DNA of 64,000 bases from Paramarasmius palmivorus (lineage: Eukaryota > Basidiomycota > Agaricomycetes > Agaricales > Marasmiaceae). Below the pieces are notes generated by a model, which did no database searches, was not told the origin of the DNA, and worked only from the letters and a program-made list of their open reading frames with translations. The stretch spans positions 1 to 64,000 of the forward strand of contig JAYKXP010000141.1 in assembly GCA_037176845.1 (NCBI GenBank). The letters are read 5' to 3'. A program made the translations under genes and the position numbers. Positions 21,509 to 33,082 of this stretch are shown here, one piece after another. Positions within the stretch are counted from its first letter, which is position 1; each line of letters opens with the position of its first letter.

Positions 21509-22586
21509 GGGAATGAACAATAATGAACCTTGTTCATTATATACATATATATGTCGCTCCACCGATCTGTTCCCTTGCGGCACGCTGTGAAACGCCTGCT
21601 ATAACGGGTTGATCTCGAATTGAAAACAAAGCGAATTCTGCGCCACAGGGTGAACGTCTTGATTGTCGTAATACGCTTGAGAGCTATTTGTGCGGGCCGG
21701 ATCCTTCAATTATTAGATGGAATCCGAAAGGTTAGAAAAGGTGTTTCCTTGAGATGTAAGGTTTGATTGGAGCGGTGTCGGCTTGGGCTTGAAGAGAGTA
21801 CTGCACTCCAGCTTGTCGCCGGCAAGCAATCTGTGTGTCCACCAATGATAGATTGGCGCTGGTGGAACAACTGTATTGGTGGTGGACACCCGGGGCTTTG
21901 CCGGTGCCACTGAGTTTCATCGCTAGGACACCTTGAAGTCGCCTGAAGAGATTGGAAAAAGAACAAAAACAAGGCTTTGACCGTCATGGATGTTGCGCAA
22001 GAGCTGCCGGGTTCAATCGGAGTTTAAAATTAATTCCGATTCACGTGGCAATTGTTTCATTCTGGATCACTTACCACCAACTTCACCTGAGATTCAACAT
22101 TCAACGTTCCACTTGAACAAGAACTTCCAGCTTCGGACAGTACCGAAAGGTCTTCGCACCCAACCCGGCCTCTAGAACATACGACGCCGAGGATTTCTCT
22201 ATGATGACTATCTACACTGGTGAACTCGGGCTGACAGAACCTTAAAAAATTTCACGGAACAATGGGTGCTCGTGCCAATGGGTATCCTTCCCTGGCTCAT
22301 CCAAGGACTTTGGTTATCATTCAACGGCTAACGATGCGTAAGGTTCAGGGGAATTTTCCAAGAATTTGACACACGTACGTATTCGGAACTGCAGCTTTGT
22401 ACGCTGTCCAAATCTGTCGTTGTGCTGATCTCCTCCCGAATAGGCCCGGATCGGCTACATACCTTCAAACTGGGAACAAAGCTCGACGGAATGTTCAGAA
22501 GTACAGAAATCACTAGTACACCATCTCATTTAACACATAAAGCCACTCAGTCGCATTCAACAACCCACTTTAGATTTTTTTTTTGA
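21509..22586. other. divergent intergenic region
   Basis: About 1.1 kb between the KTR and GH76 genes, probably holding both promoters. A minus-strand frame at 21706-21987 starts with a hydrophobic stretch (ALFLFFFQSL), but nothing downstream supports a secreted protein. A pyrimidine-rich run of T (22575-22584) immediately precedes the GH76 start codon. Confidence 0.4.
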
Positions 22587-25061
22587 ATGTTTTCCCTCTG
22601 GGCCCTGGTTCCCCTTTTCCTTTCTTTTCTCCTCTCTGTTTCTGGTCAAACATTCTCTTCTTCTCCTTCGTGGCGGGTGAGCAATTCTTTCTGGTTTACC
22701 TTTGCTACTATGTGGTACTGATATCTTTACCAGAAACCCGATATCACTTCCTCAATAGACCAACGGATTCAGGTTGCTGGCGCTGCATTGGACAGAATTG
22801 CGAATACCCTCGACAGCCAAGGTAGACTCGATGCTAGTGGTATGTGCAAAAAATCCATGTTTCATGGTATTCTTCCGACTAACAAGCACCGCAGGGGTTT
22901 ATTATGGTACAGCCGGTGCACTGTACGGTCAAATGGCGGAGTTCGACCGCCTTACGAACCAGCGGAAATACCAAGCCCAATTAAGACAGTATTTTCTTAA
23001 TGCGAAATCGGGTTTTCGCAGCAGCTCAGGCTTGTATGTTTCTGCTATGCCTTCATTGGTAGTGACGATATCCTGACTAGAATGTATTCAGCGTTAGTCA
23101 TAGTTCTACTTTGTTGTTGAACACTCTGGACTTATCTATTTCCCCATCTTCAGCTTAACAACGTTCTGTGAGTCCCCTGCGCACTTTGTTCTTGGCGTAT
23201 TGGTTCTTACGCTGCTCGACAGTTTATATGGTTACTCAGCTGTACTTGCATATAACGCCTATCAAGACACAAGTTTTCTGGAATACGCCGAGGACGCCTG
23301 GACACTTGGTCGAAGCTACACGTTGTCCTCTAGTGACATCAACACAGGGAAGAATTCGAACAAGGACTTTACTCTCTCAAAGCAATGTCGAAACCGTAAG
23401 CTATCTTTGATTGATGTCTTCCATTTACTTTGATTAACTGCCGAGTATAGAACCCATGGTTGGCGGATCTTTCTGGGTAAGTAACGACGATGCCTCTACT
23501 CTCCTCGTGGCTAAACATAATGTATATCGGCAGAGCATGGACTCCAAACAAGGCGATATCGTCGGTCTCGCTAGTGGGTGAGTACACTACTGAAATCATA
23601 TCACGCAAACACAAACTCATTTCATTTCTCTAGATCATTCCTCGTGTAAGCACCGCTTCACACCATCAGTTTCATAAACACCAACTGAAAACCTGCGCGT
23701 GACACCAGACTCTCAGCCTCACTCGCAAAAGCAACACCCAACCCGATATACTCTACCGCAGCCTCCGAATCGGTCCAATTCATCCGTGCTCAACTCGTCA
23801 ACTCGGATAACGTCGTTCTTGACTCGATATCGGCAGACGCCAATAAATCGTGTGTGACATCTTCTGGGAATGTGTTTCCCTACAACTCTGGGTGGTTGTT
23901 GCAGGGGCTAGCTATCCTCAAGAACACTACCGATGGGGATATGGAACAATTGTACGTCAATTCTTCATTGGATTATGCTTGTATAATTATGCTAATCAGC
24001 CATGACTGGGTCAGGTATCGAAATGTACTGTCCGGATCTGTTACGAGCAAGGCATGGCAAGGCGATGATGGTATCATTGGTGTTATGATTGGAGGTTCGA
24101 AATCCTTCGTTACCGCCTCTAAACCCCAAACTCACATGAATGCTAATAGGCCAACCAAACGGCGACCCAGCAATGGTTCAAGCTTTGTTAGAAATCTATC
24201 GCCGCGCCGATACACCATCTGACCAACGAAAGTTCGTTCGAGATTACTTGGGCGTTCAGGTGCGTTGTTACTACTATCTTTGTTTTGCATTTAGAAGCCT
24301 AACTTGTGCTCAAGTACAATGCCGTTCTTGATCAAGCCACCGTTCCCGGAAGTAACGTCTACGGTCTCTCATGGAACGGTCCTCCCGGAAGGACATTCGA
24401 CGCAAACGCTCAATATAACGCGCTCAGCATCCTCATCGGGGGTATTTCCCTGGCCGACGGTACACCATCGTCCACGGCTAATGGTTCACCGCTTGCTACT
24501 ACCACTACCACTACCACTAGCGACAATGCCTCCGCTTCTGGCTCGGAGAAATCCGAAGAGTCGAAATCGAAATCGAACACGGCTGCAATCATTGGAGGTG
24601 CGGTCGGAGGAGGCCTGGTCCTTATCCTAGGAGCTGTGTTTGGGGTGTTGTTTTACCGAAGACGCCGCAGGACCAGGAGTGATTTCGATACGCTAGAAGA
24701 TCAAGTCGGCGTGCTGGTACATGAAATGTCTTATGCACCTAGCCCGCCTTCTTCAAGTGGATCGCCGAGACCTTCTAGGCATCCAAGTGCGAGTGCTTCA
24801 TTGGGGAGAGGTGTGGGTGTGATTACGCTGGTCAATCGTCCGAGTACCAGTGCCAGTGCCAGTACTGTCGTCTCCGACTCAAAGAGCGCCATCCGTCTCG
24901 ATGCACCAACACCTGCGCCAGCGGAGCATCCGAATGCGCCAACTTTGGGTGCCGCAGGTGGTTCGAATTCCGATATGTCCACTGCACAACTGGTGCATCT
25001 CCTGCACCAGAGGTTAAATCCGATGGATGATACTCCGCCAGAGTATCATTCTACCTATTAA
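22587..25061 (+). CDS. GH76-type glycosidase with C-terminal membrane anchor
   Basis: GH76 enzymes are alpha-1,6-mannanases; fungal wall members (Dcw1/Dfg5) help link GPI proteins to glucan. Exon 1 encodes a signal peptide (MFSLWALVPLFLSFLLSVSG). About 11 exons follow. Readable blocks include VYYGTAGALYGQMAEFDRLT, YGYSAVLAYNAYQDTSFLEY, SYTLSSSDINTG, NVFPYNSGWLLQGLAIL, SKAWQGDDGIIGVMIGG, GDPAMVQALLEIYRRADT and WNGPPGRTFDANAQYNALS. A Thr/Ser-rich linker (coded by an ACC repeat near 24497) leads to one membrane span (GGGLVLILGAVFGVLFY), a stop-transfer RRRRR and a serine-rich cytoplasmic tail ending PPEYHSTY. A T4 run near 23013 probably lost one base, since the exon 3 to exon 4 join is otherwise off by one. 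The aspartate pair expected at the catalytic site was not pinpointed. Confidence 0.75.
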
Positions 25062-25502
25062 GCAGCAAGCGTTGGTTGCGGTGGGAAGGAACCTTTAGAT
25101 GCTATGTTGTTGATACCGATACCAATACCAGTATTGTCCACTCGTTGAACGTTGAACCCTGATTCTGTTACCTGTATCGTCTAGTTTACTGTTTCCTTTT
25201 CCTGGTTATGGTCGATCTGTTTGTATCCTTATTATACATTAGTGATGGCTGTATTTCTGTAATAGCTACTATACTATGTCTTTGAGTTCGAAGTAGATGG
25301 ACAACATACGCCCATATAGTCCTGAGTCGGTGATGGGTGCACCGTGCAGGGATGATGAGCAGGTCTAAATACGCCGGTCCCACCCTCTTTGTCTCTGCAC
25401 CTCCATCATCGATTCATTCCTCAGCGCCCATTTCCTTTCCATAGGTAGGTCACCACTGGATTCTGTCTCTCTTTATTCAACGATCCCAGGAAGAATCAAG
25501 TC
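25062..25502. other. intergenic, includes F-box 5'-UTR intron
   Basis: 3' flank of the GH76 gene and promoter of the next F-box gene. A probable 5'-UTR intron at about 25445-25489 (GTAGGT...CCCAG) ends 13 bases before the F-box start codon, as in the paralogs. Confidence 0.45.
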
Positions 25503-27134
25503 ATGTCCAGCATTTTACTCTGCAACAACTGTCAACACCTTTTTCTTCCAGCCAACCCCATACAACGCTTCCCACAACTCCCTTCGCCAGCTCGCTTGTC
25601 CGAGATCATGAGGTCAAATACCCTACCAACCCACGAAGAAAAGGAACAAACTCGCTCTTATATCGAAGCAGAAGAATACGAGATGGAACGATATGACCAG
25701 GAGATTATTCGTTTGCGGAAGACCATCGAACAGCTCGAAACACGCCGAGACCTTGTCTCCAGGCGCATCCAGCATTATCGTAGCTGGCTCTCTCCAATCC
25801 GTCAGCTCCCAATCGAGGTTCTCGAATACATCTTTGCGATGATCTGCCTACCTCGATTTGGAGGTGCCTATTCCCTCGCCGTTGAATACTCTATCCGCTC
25901 CCTGTTCCCAAATTGCGTCGAATGCGCAGGTGAACAGTTTGATCCCCATAATGCACCTACTGCGACACTTTCACATGTCTCTCATCACTGGAAGTCGACT
26001 GTGTATGCCTCCGCGCGACTATGGTCTTCACTCAAAGTCGACGTGTCGTGGCCAGGACCATGCATGCTGTTGGGCTTGTATCTTTCCAATTCAAAGGAGT
26101 GCCCGTTACACCTCGAACTCCAACAACAGAGGCACGGCTACTGTTTCTCGATGATTACCGCACTCTCTCCTCATTTTCCTCGCATCGCGTCGCTTGTCCT
26201 CGCACAAGACTGTGTCACCATCTTCGATAACGTCTTTGACATCCGGCCTCTAAATCCTGCACCTCAACTCACCAATGCAAAGATTGAATGCATCCCCGAT
26301 ATCCCAGATTCTTTCTTTCCATTCGAACAATTAACCACCCTGGAAATTGGTCAAGTTGATGAATGTAGTGCTTTCCTTGCAGTCCTACGGCGTTGCACTA
26401 ATCTTCGTTCATTGGACCTTGTCCATGTTATGTTCGAACCCCCTCACAACTTGGCGATTGATCGTGATCACCTTCCTACACGATTACAGTCTCTACGCCA
26501 CCTCTCCGCTTCATTATATTCCGTAGACAGCTATATTATCCTCTTCCAATCACTTATCTTGCCTTCGCTGGCCTCGCTCAAGCTCTGCGTAACCCAAATG
26601 AATATACCGCCGACACCAGTGGATCTTGTACCTGTCGCGAACCTCATCAATCGTTCGGGATGTCAGCAACATCTCACAAGGTTCTCATTAGGAACTCAGG
26701 CTATACAACATACCGGAGTATTCAAGTTTCTTGACCAATGCTCCGCTCTTTCGAGGTTGCAATTCAACGTGGTGGCCAGATCGGAATCGGGGAACCGGGA
26801 GTCGTTTGGGTATCGTTTGGTCGATGCGTTGAGCTCAAACTCGGGGACACTTGTCGCTCCTAGGCTTGTCGAACTTTATGTTTTTGAAAACAGTTGCGTT
26901 AATGTTGGATCTGCGAATGCTCTCCTGGACATGCTGGAAGCACGGGTTAGATTGGTGAAGGACTCGAATCGTACGCGTGGGGACAGCGCACTGCTCCTTC
27001 AGAGTTCGAAATGGGACTTTTCGTTTGGGGAATCCGATTCGGGATACCCTGCAGAGGGTGTCTTGATTCCGCTTCGTGATAGACTAAAGAAGCTGGCAGA
27101 AAGTGGGTTGAGGTGCTGTATCGATTGGATGTAA
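25503..27134 (+). CDS. F-box-like protein (CNNC family), intact
   Basis: Intact single-exon gene of 543 residues. It starts MSSILLCNNCQHLFLPANPI with the full C-x2-C-x-H motif. The coiled coil (about residues 45-85) is acidic (YIEAEEYEMERYDQEI). The F-box-like segment is SWLSPIRQLPIEVLEYIFAM (about 97-116), then LSHVSHHWKSTVYASARLWS. The remaining 380 residues are leucine-rich. The C-terminus is diverged: FGESDSGYPAEGVLIPLRD replaces the usual end, and it finishes LRCCIDWM. The pseudogene at 14834-16385 is its nearest relative here; together they form a sub-branch with PAN instead of PKD after the FLP. Presumed SCF adaptor; no substrate known. Confidence 0.85.
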   Translation: MSSILLCNNCQHLFLPANPIQRFPQLPSPARLSEIMRSNTLPTHEEKEQTRSYIEAEEYEMERYDQEIIRLRKTIEQLETRRDLVSRRIQHYRSWLSPIRQLPIEVLEYIFAMICLPRFGGAYSLAVEYSIRSLFPNCVECAGEQFDPHNAPTATLSHVSHHWKSTVYASARLWSSLKVDVSWPGPCMLLGLYLSNSKECPLHLELQQQRHGYCFSMITALSPHFPRIASLVLAQDCVTIFDNVFDIRPLNPAPQLTNAKIECIPDIPDSFFPFEQLTTLEIGQVDECSAFLAVLRRCTNLRSLDLVHVMFEPPHNLAIDRDHLPTRLQSLRHLSASLYSVDSYIILFQSLILPSLASLKLCVTQMNIPPTPVDLVPVANLINRSGCQQHLTRFSLGTQAIQHTGVFKFLDQCSALSRLQFNVVARSESGNRESFGYRLVDALSSNSGTLVAPRLVELYVFENSCVNVGSANALLDMLEARVRLVKDSNRTRGDSALLLQSSKWDFSFGESDSGYPAEGVLIPLRDRLKKLAESGLRCCIDWM

Positions 27135-27819
27135 AGCTGTTCCAACTTGCGAGTAGTACATGTTTTGCTGTATGCATATTAGCTTCGTTCTTTGTCCTAG
27201 TTGGGTGCCTTTGACAGCGTTTGACATACCAAATAACATCATGAGCGTTGAATTCAGCGCCGGCAAGCACCCGCGGTTGCTGGACGTAGTACTAGGTTTC
27301 GGTTAGTTGTCGAGGCTCGAGCTCACGGTCGTCACAGGTTAACCTGGTTTAAAATTTTGGATGTGTCAGGTAAAGTTACGAAAATAACACTGTACTTCAA
27401 TTTCTGAATTTGCTCTTTTAGGTTTTACAACTCCGAATTTGGCCCAGTATTATACTCAGGCTACGTTCTTTTCCACATACTTTGAGGGCCTTGTTTACAA
27501 CGTTCCTCTTGGATTCTTGAATGGCTGCTCTTCGGCTTGAATAGTTTGAAGGTCGCCGGCCTTCTGACCCGGCAGACAAAGTCTTCGACTTGCAGCCTGG
27601 CATACGCGTCAAGCTCTCTCGTTCTCGATAATTCCCCAAGTCCTTGATAGCGGCTGCTGAAAAAAAAAAAACATTTTATTGTTCAAGCCCTTCGAATACT
27701 AGTACAATACGAAAGAATCTCATTCCATTTTTTTCACTTATACATATACTGATTCCAAATTACCAGTCCCCAATCCTTGACGACGACGACAATCAAGGCG
27801 CCGCATTGACGCTTAGCGC
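27135..27819. other. intergenic, A-run near 27660
   Basis: Shared 3' side of the F-box gene and the secreted-protein gene. Holds a short A-run (27660-27671). No gene seen. Confidence 0.4.
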
Positions 27820-28217
27820 TTAGCAGCTGAGCGCGCCACACTGGACGCAGCTGTGACGAATACCATAGTCACAGGTCTTTCCGCTTGCGCTGCACTGAAA
27901 GACGTGCCCATTGGTGCAGGCTTTGTTGATGGACTCGTTGCCGCAGAATAGACCTGGGACCTTGTTGCAGAGGCATTTGGATGAGACGCAAGCCCTCTGG
28001 GTTTGGGGGTGAGATGGCTGGATTCAAGAAAAAGATAGAAACTCACAGCATCCAGCTCGCGCTCCTCGAGAGGGGCGGCGGCGGGTCCGGCGACGGTTTC
28101 TGCCGCATTGCTGGCGACGGCAAGGGCAACGATAGCGAAGAAAGCGACGAACTAAAGCAAAGAAGCAGGTTAGCATCGACTCCAGCGTTGTCCAAGGTAG
28201 ACAAGTTGTACCTTCAT
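27820..28217 (-). CDS. small secreted cysteine-rich protein
   Basis: Three exons are read directly: 28217-28212 (ATGAAG only), 28151-28047, and 27996-27820. Donors are GTACAA and GTGAGT; acceptors are CTTTAG and CCCAG. The 95-residue product begins MKFVAFFAIVALAVASNAAE, a signal peptide, then a short Glu/Ala-rich pro-like region (AAAPLEERELDA), then a mature domain with 11 cysteines: RACVSSKCLCNKVPG, LFCGNESINKACTNG, VFQCSASGKTCDYG and SCVQCGALSC at the end. Genes of this size and cysteine density are typical of fungal effector-like or antimicrobial secreted proteins. I do not recognise the family. The split after the second codon is unusual but gives perfect in-frame splicing. Confidence 0.65.
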
Positions 28218-29867
28218 TGCGTAGAAGAGTTGAGAGAGAAGATTGTGGTAGTAGTGTTTGTAGGCACTGGACAGTGGTGCAGTCATTCGTAGGTCTTTTA
28301 TGCGTTCGAGTTGAACAATAGAATGCCATTTCGAGAAACTGGAATTTTGCGCGAGTGGAAGCCCAGGTGTGGTCTGAATAACAAATGAGCGCCGTCTTTG
28401 TACTTTGTAGGTAATGTCGAAGCTATGTGAGTGACAGGCATCGACAGTTGAAATCAAAGGAGGTGAGGTAAGTAGATGTTTGTGCGGAGCTGCGAGAGCC
28501 GTCAGCGAAGGGAAATGAATGAACATAGCTGGAACCCACCGAGCATTTGGCAGTACACGAGAACAAGACATAACCACGAATCGGCTCGAGCTTGGGCTCT
28601 CAATGAAGGGAGCAAGTCCAAGAAAAACATTTGGCATTAGACCCCGTGGAAGTTGACATGGAGTCTCGATAGAGCCTGAAATCAAATTCATAGACAAGGT
28701 TGCATGGTCACAAGGAGATCCAGGCTTTAATTAGACTGATGATTCGGTGTTGAAAGTGTGCTAGGCTCCAGCCATGAACCGACAGTGGCCGTTTCTACAG
28801 CGATGTCAACTACCGAGGTATTCAATATTGAATAGCTTGAGGTCATAGGTGATCTCCGTCTTGAGAGTCGGCTGAGGATCCGTTGATTCTTCTCCGAAGA
28901 CATCGCACCCAAGCTGTCAGTGTTTTAGCCTTTACTCCGCATTGAAATCGATACTTGAAGCTGGAATTGGTCTAGAGTAGTGACCATATGGTGAAACTAT
29001 TCTGGCAGGAATACGAATGTGCATGCGCATTCAAAGGAATGCGTTATGCTGCACTCGTGGTTCCGTCCGATGGAGTTTGTCTAGACTGAGAAGTGCAACA
29101 AGGGGTTGCCACCACCATTACTCCACGGTCCACCATACATATCCCTTTGGACGTGTGGCGCGAGATACTGACATATTCCCCCAAGAATTTGCAGTGACTG
29201 CCTTGTATCCCGACTTTTCTATGATATCGACTCAATATCTAATATCCAAGATATTATGATCGACCTCTGGCAGGAGCGATCGACCCGGAAATGTGAGATA
29301 GACTGTAGACACGAGGCTTGCTTCAGGACTTTGATAGGAAATGAATCTATGTGCGGATTCATACGGAAGCTGAGTCCTGAGGATTCGCGTAGTGTATGCC
29401 ATGGTTGGAGAAGCTAGAGTCGTATTCATTATTTGTTCTCGTCTCTTCTGCCGCTAAAAAACTCCCAAATGTACGCGCTTCTTGTAAATCTCTGCGAGTT
29501 GACTGTCGATGTGCTATTAAGTAAAGGTTATTGACAAGAAACAAGCAACATACCGGACGGTTCGCAATGAAAGTAGTCTGTCAACCAAAATGACCTGGCA
29601 GTCTCCGCAAATGGCCGGTTTCATCGTCTACCCCACAGGTACGGTAGCTGTAGGCATACGTGGACCTTGAGCTCGAGCTGTAGCTCATCAATGGATGGTT
29701 GAAAGAGAACGCACCGAGACTAATCCTGGATCCAAAGGTTGCTGGATGACGATTGTTCAACTTGGTCTTCGTCCTTCAAGGTCTCATTCAGACCAGGATC
29801 CGAGCATTCAGGTGCTGTTCTCGAGGCTATCCTGTGTTCTTTAACAAGTAACAAACAACATACCGCC
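28218..29867. other. long intergenic stretch, no gene seen
   Basis: About 1.65 kb. Open frames on the minus strand (such as 28170-28697) overlap the secreted-protein promoter and have no family features. The right end is the leader of the M1 gene at 29868. Confidence 0.4.
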
Positions 29868-30936
29868 ATGAGCGTCGAGTTCAGTCATCGAGCGCTTAGT
29901 AATATCACTCGTTGCTGGACGACCACCACCACAATGCTATCCTGGTCCACCACCAATCTCAACCTTCAGCAACGTTTCGCCATAGTCACTACCTCTCTCC
30001 CGATAACCCTCCTCATCGACATCTACCTCCTCTTCTTCTCTCCGACATCTCTCACAACCGATTTTCTCCAACCTTTGTATATAACACTCTACCTCTGGCT
30101 TTCACTCGTCCTCGCACTACTCGGTCTCTCTCGTCTTGTTTGGGTTTACCTCAGAATCCAGAGACACCGTTGACTTGGCAGTTCTGATACTATCCGTTTT
30201 CTCCGGCGCATTCCTCTGGACGGTGGTGTTCCTCGTACTCTTCCTGTACGTTCTACCGTCGGTGTTTTGGTATGGTGGATTTTGGGGGTATTATGTGGTT
30301 AGGAGTGTTAGAGCGTATAGGCGTTGGCGTTGGAGAGGAGGTGAGGATTTGGAAGGTCAGCTCGAGATCGAATTAGGGAAAGCTGAGTCACAGCCTGAGC
30401 CGGAATGTGAGTATACCCCAGCTTGCACGTCGATGCACTCGTCGCTAACGATAACCAAGCATCTGAGCAGAATGAGAACAGGAAAGAGAATACCCACCTC
30501 GAGCAGCGCATCGACCGCGAATCGTCCCTTGGATACTACGTTTCAGCCTTGCTCATTTGGAGCAACATGATTCTCTCTTCCAGTCTACGTTTCCCTTCTC
30601 CTCAGCCTCCGTCCACACCCGAAACCACGCCCGCACCCGGCTGGCACCTCGAGCCACCATTCAACACCCGCATTCCCCATACCCGTATCTATAGACCCAA
30701 TCGTACGCCTCCTCGTTAGGTATACCTTCGTCTTTGGGTTTTTGGGGATCTGTTGTGCGTTTGTGCTTTGGTGGTTCGAATATAGGGTGAAGGCAAGGGG
30801 AACGGTAAAGGACGAGGACAAGACTAGGATCGATAGATGGATCCTCGTAACGAGAGTTTGTCAGGCTTGTTCGGGAGTGTTGTTCGTCGCAGGTGTTGGT
30901 GTCGTCGTTGGGGGTGTGTATTTAGGTTCACGATGA
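29868..30936 (+). pseudogene. M1-family multi-pass membrane gene, two apparent frameshifts
   Basis: M1 copy 1. Membrane segments are LPITLLIDIYLLFF, LYLWLSLVLALLGLSRLVW, LSVFSGAFLWTVVFLVLFLYVL and FGFLGICCAFVLWWF, plus the end VCQACSGVLFVAGVGVVVGG. The intron after ESQPEPE (GTGAGT...CCAAG) separates a glutamate-rich loop from HLEQRIDRESSLGYYVSALL. Compared with the copies at 39760 and 41617, one frame change is needed near 30150 (RLVWV to FTSES) and one in a C4 run at 30675-30678 (PPFN to IPVS). The start codon is uncertain. Function unknown; integral membrane by hydropathy. Confidence 0.5.
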
Positions 30937-31268
30937 TTGAGGAACTGTACATGTATTTCTTTTATTTACGGATTGCAAGGCTTCATATCAATCAAACTTC
31001 CGGAATCCACGACCGTGAAGCGGGACAGGTGGATTCAGTGTCTGGTTCATCATTGGATGGATCATCGAAGCCTTTTCAGTCACTGGTTTTGAAGCTTATG
31101 TTACATCTAGACTCGTTGTTCGAGCGTATGCAGGGATAATGTATTAGAACTTGAGCTTGTTGAAGTTGTAAAAGAGTCGTGATTGGTACATAAAAGACGA
31201 CACTGTAGGGGTGCAGGATGGTATGTAACGTTATGCAGTATAACAGGGCAATACAGTCCTTATATCAA
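30937..31268. other. intergenic between convergent loci
   Basis: 3' flanks; nothing recognised. Confidence 0.35.
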
Positions 31269-31859
31269 TCATGACAAGTAAAGATAGCAAGGGAAAGCGT
31301 AGATAGAGCAGAAGATCATAAAACACAATAACGCCATGGAAAACACGAGAGCCGTAACGGAAGCGAGAATAAGGGATTGTAAATCCTTGTGATCAACAGG
31401 ATGACCGTGATAGTCAACGTCCGCATTGACGGCAAATGTAACAGCCCCAAAACCTCCACTCAAAACTGGGATGTAGACGTGTCGACTTTCAACATCCTGC
31501 CCAAGAGAACCTGGCCGCCTCGTCTCGGAGTCAACTACAGCCCACAGTTGACTTGCCCTTCCTTCGTAGAGCTATGAAGCCCGCGGTGTTGGAGCCTGCC
31601 AATTACGAATGCGGAGGGGTGTTGATGGTGATAATAAGGCAAGTAGCAGGGCCCAACAAGATTTGAAAGTGATTGGTGCGGCATTGTTCTGTTCATGTCC
31701 ATGGCTGTTTGCTGTCGAATGTATTGTCGGTTGTTCTGCGACGTTATCACCGTCTTCCAACTGGCTCGAAAGGGTATGAGTATGAGGTATCTCGGAATGT
31801 GCGTAGCGTGCCTCGCTCATTCCAGGCAGATGTCCAAGGCTCTTTCCTTTGGAGAACAT
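31269..31859 (-). CDS. possible membrane-anchored protein, C-terminal part
   Basis: A minus-strand frame reads from LWAVVDSETRRPGSLGQDVE through VYIPVLSGGFGAVTFAVNAD to a strong hydrophobic end, SLILASVTALVFSMALLCFM, and stops at 31269. An in-phase frame upstream (to about 31859; MFSKGKSLGHLPGMSEARYA) is separated by one TAG near 31573, so either an intron or a nonsense codon lies between. Further minus-strand frames up to about 32560 (YAIFATSGMLYVAGTSS) could be earlier exons but do not join cleanly. I cannot assign a family. The tail anchor suggests a membrane protein. Confidence 0.3.
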
Positions 31860-33082
31860 AGGAGAAGCACCATCTCCTCGGGTACTTGTATCTCCGGTAG
31901 AGAAGCGAACATTGAGGTCGTTGGAATGGGACGAGATAGCGGCAGGAATACGTGAACCTCCGCCGACTATTGGCCTGGCAATACAAGGGTGGTTGCGAGG
32001 AGTAAAGGAGACGACGGTATAGATAGACCGTTTTCATCGCATCCCTGGTAGCCTGTCGCGGGTAGACCTTCGATTCTTCAATAATATGCCTCCAGTGATC
32101 TTCTTCCGGAAGAGCGATGGTTTACACTGGGCTATATCCCTTCGCACAAAGGGCGTATGTAGTTCCATGATCATGTCACGGATAGTGATCGTATCCGAGG
32201 CGCGCTTTGTTCGCGTGGTCGATGGTGCGCTGATATACATACTCGTCAAGGAGCATTACTAGGTGCGTGTGGTCGTTTAAGGGATAATATGGTGACCAGA
32301 GCCATGCCAAGGTAGAAGATAGGTATCCTGACGGCAGCATTCCTCGGCTTGCACCCAACGTCCTGAACTGGAACGCCATTGAAGCGTGTCCGGCCATCCC
32401 ATTGTTCCGTGCATGAGGAACTCGTACCCGCTACGTAGAGCATTCCTGACGTGGCGAAGATAGCGTACTGCGTGACCGTCCCGACCCCGAAAGGTTTTCG
32501 ATCAAGAGCCGTCTCTGCTTGGGCTCGAAAGATCTCTGTACTCCGTGAAGAGGTAATGGGCATTGATGGTGTTCTTGGTTATTTCCCGCTCATGACTCCG
32601 CCCCAGCTTGGGAGTCACGGTGCATAACCTACGACCCACACTTGCCGGTAAGTTCACAAGTCACTGCTTTAGTATTCAAGTAACACTCACAGCTTCCTAG
32701 CCTGCCGCGGCAGAGCTAAAATTCCACCCGATTCGTCCTCAAGAACTATGATTGCTCCTCGGTTCGACCTCCTATTTCTTCCCTACGAACGAACGGTCCT
32801 ACGTCCTACTGTTCATCGATAAATTTGGGTGATAGAGCACAGAATGCACGCTGGGATGTTGTAGGCCAGAGCGCCGAGGGAATTTGGGGTTTTGTTGACA
32901 GGTAAGTAAAAAGAAAAAGGCGCGTCGTCGGCTTGCTGGAGCGTGGGAAGTATGCGAGAAAACGCAGTTCGCTCCTTGCCTTGGCCCCTCATCTGCCTGT
33001 ACCCCACAAGCTTTCAGTGAGTGACCTACCCACCAATTCTACCCAGCTCTAATATACACCTTCTCAGCGCTATCCTGGAAGA
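31860..33082. other. unresolved and intergenic sequence; F-box 5'-UTR intron at right
   Basis: 31860-32570 contains minus-strand readable fragments that may be 5' exons of the preceding locus. 32570-33010 has no gene. A 5'-UTR intron of the next F-box locus is visible at 33017-33067 (GTGAGTGACC...CTCAG), 15 bases before its ATG. Confidence 0.4.

Noticed and set aside
28170..28697. Minus-strand open frame of 175 codons upstream of the small secreted protein
   Set aside because: It overlaps the first exon, first intron and promoter of the secreted protein in another frame and has no family features or hydropathy pattern.
30675..30678. Programmed ribosomal frameshifting as an explanation for the broken membrane genes
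   Set aside because: The breaks fall at different places in different copies and have no common slippery site. Similar breaks occur in unrelated conserved genes, so indels are the better explanation.
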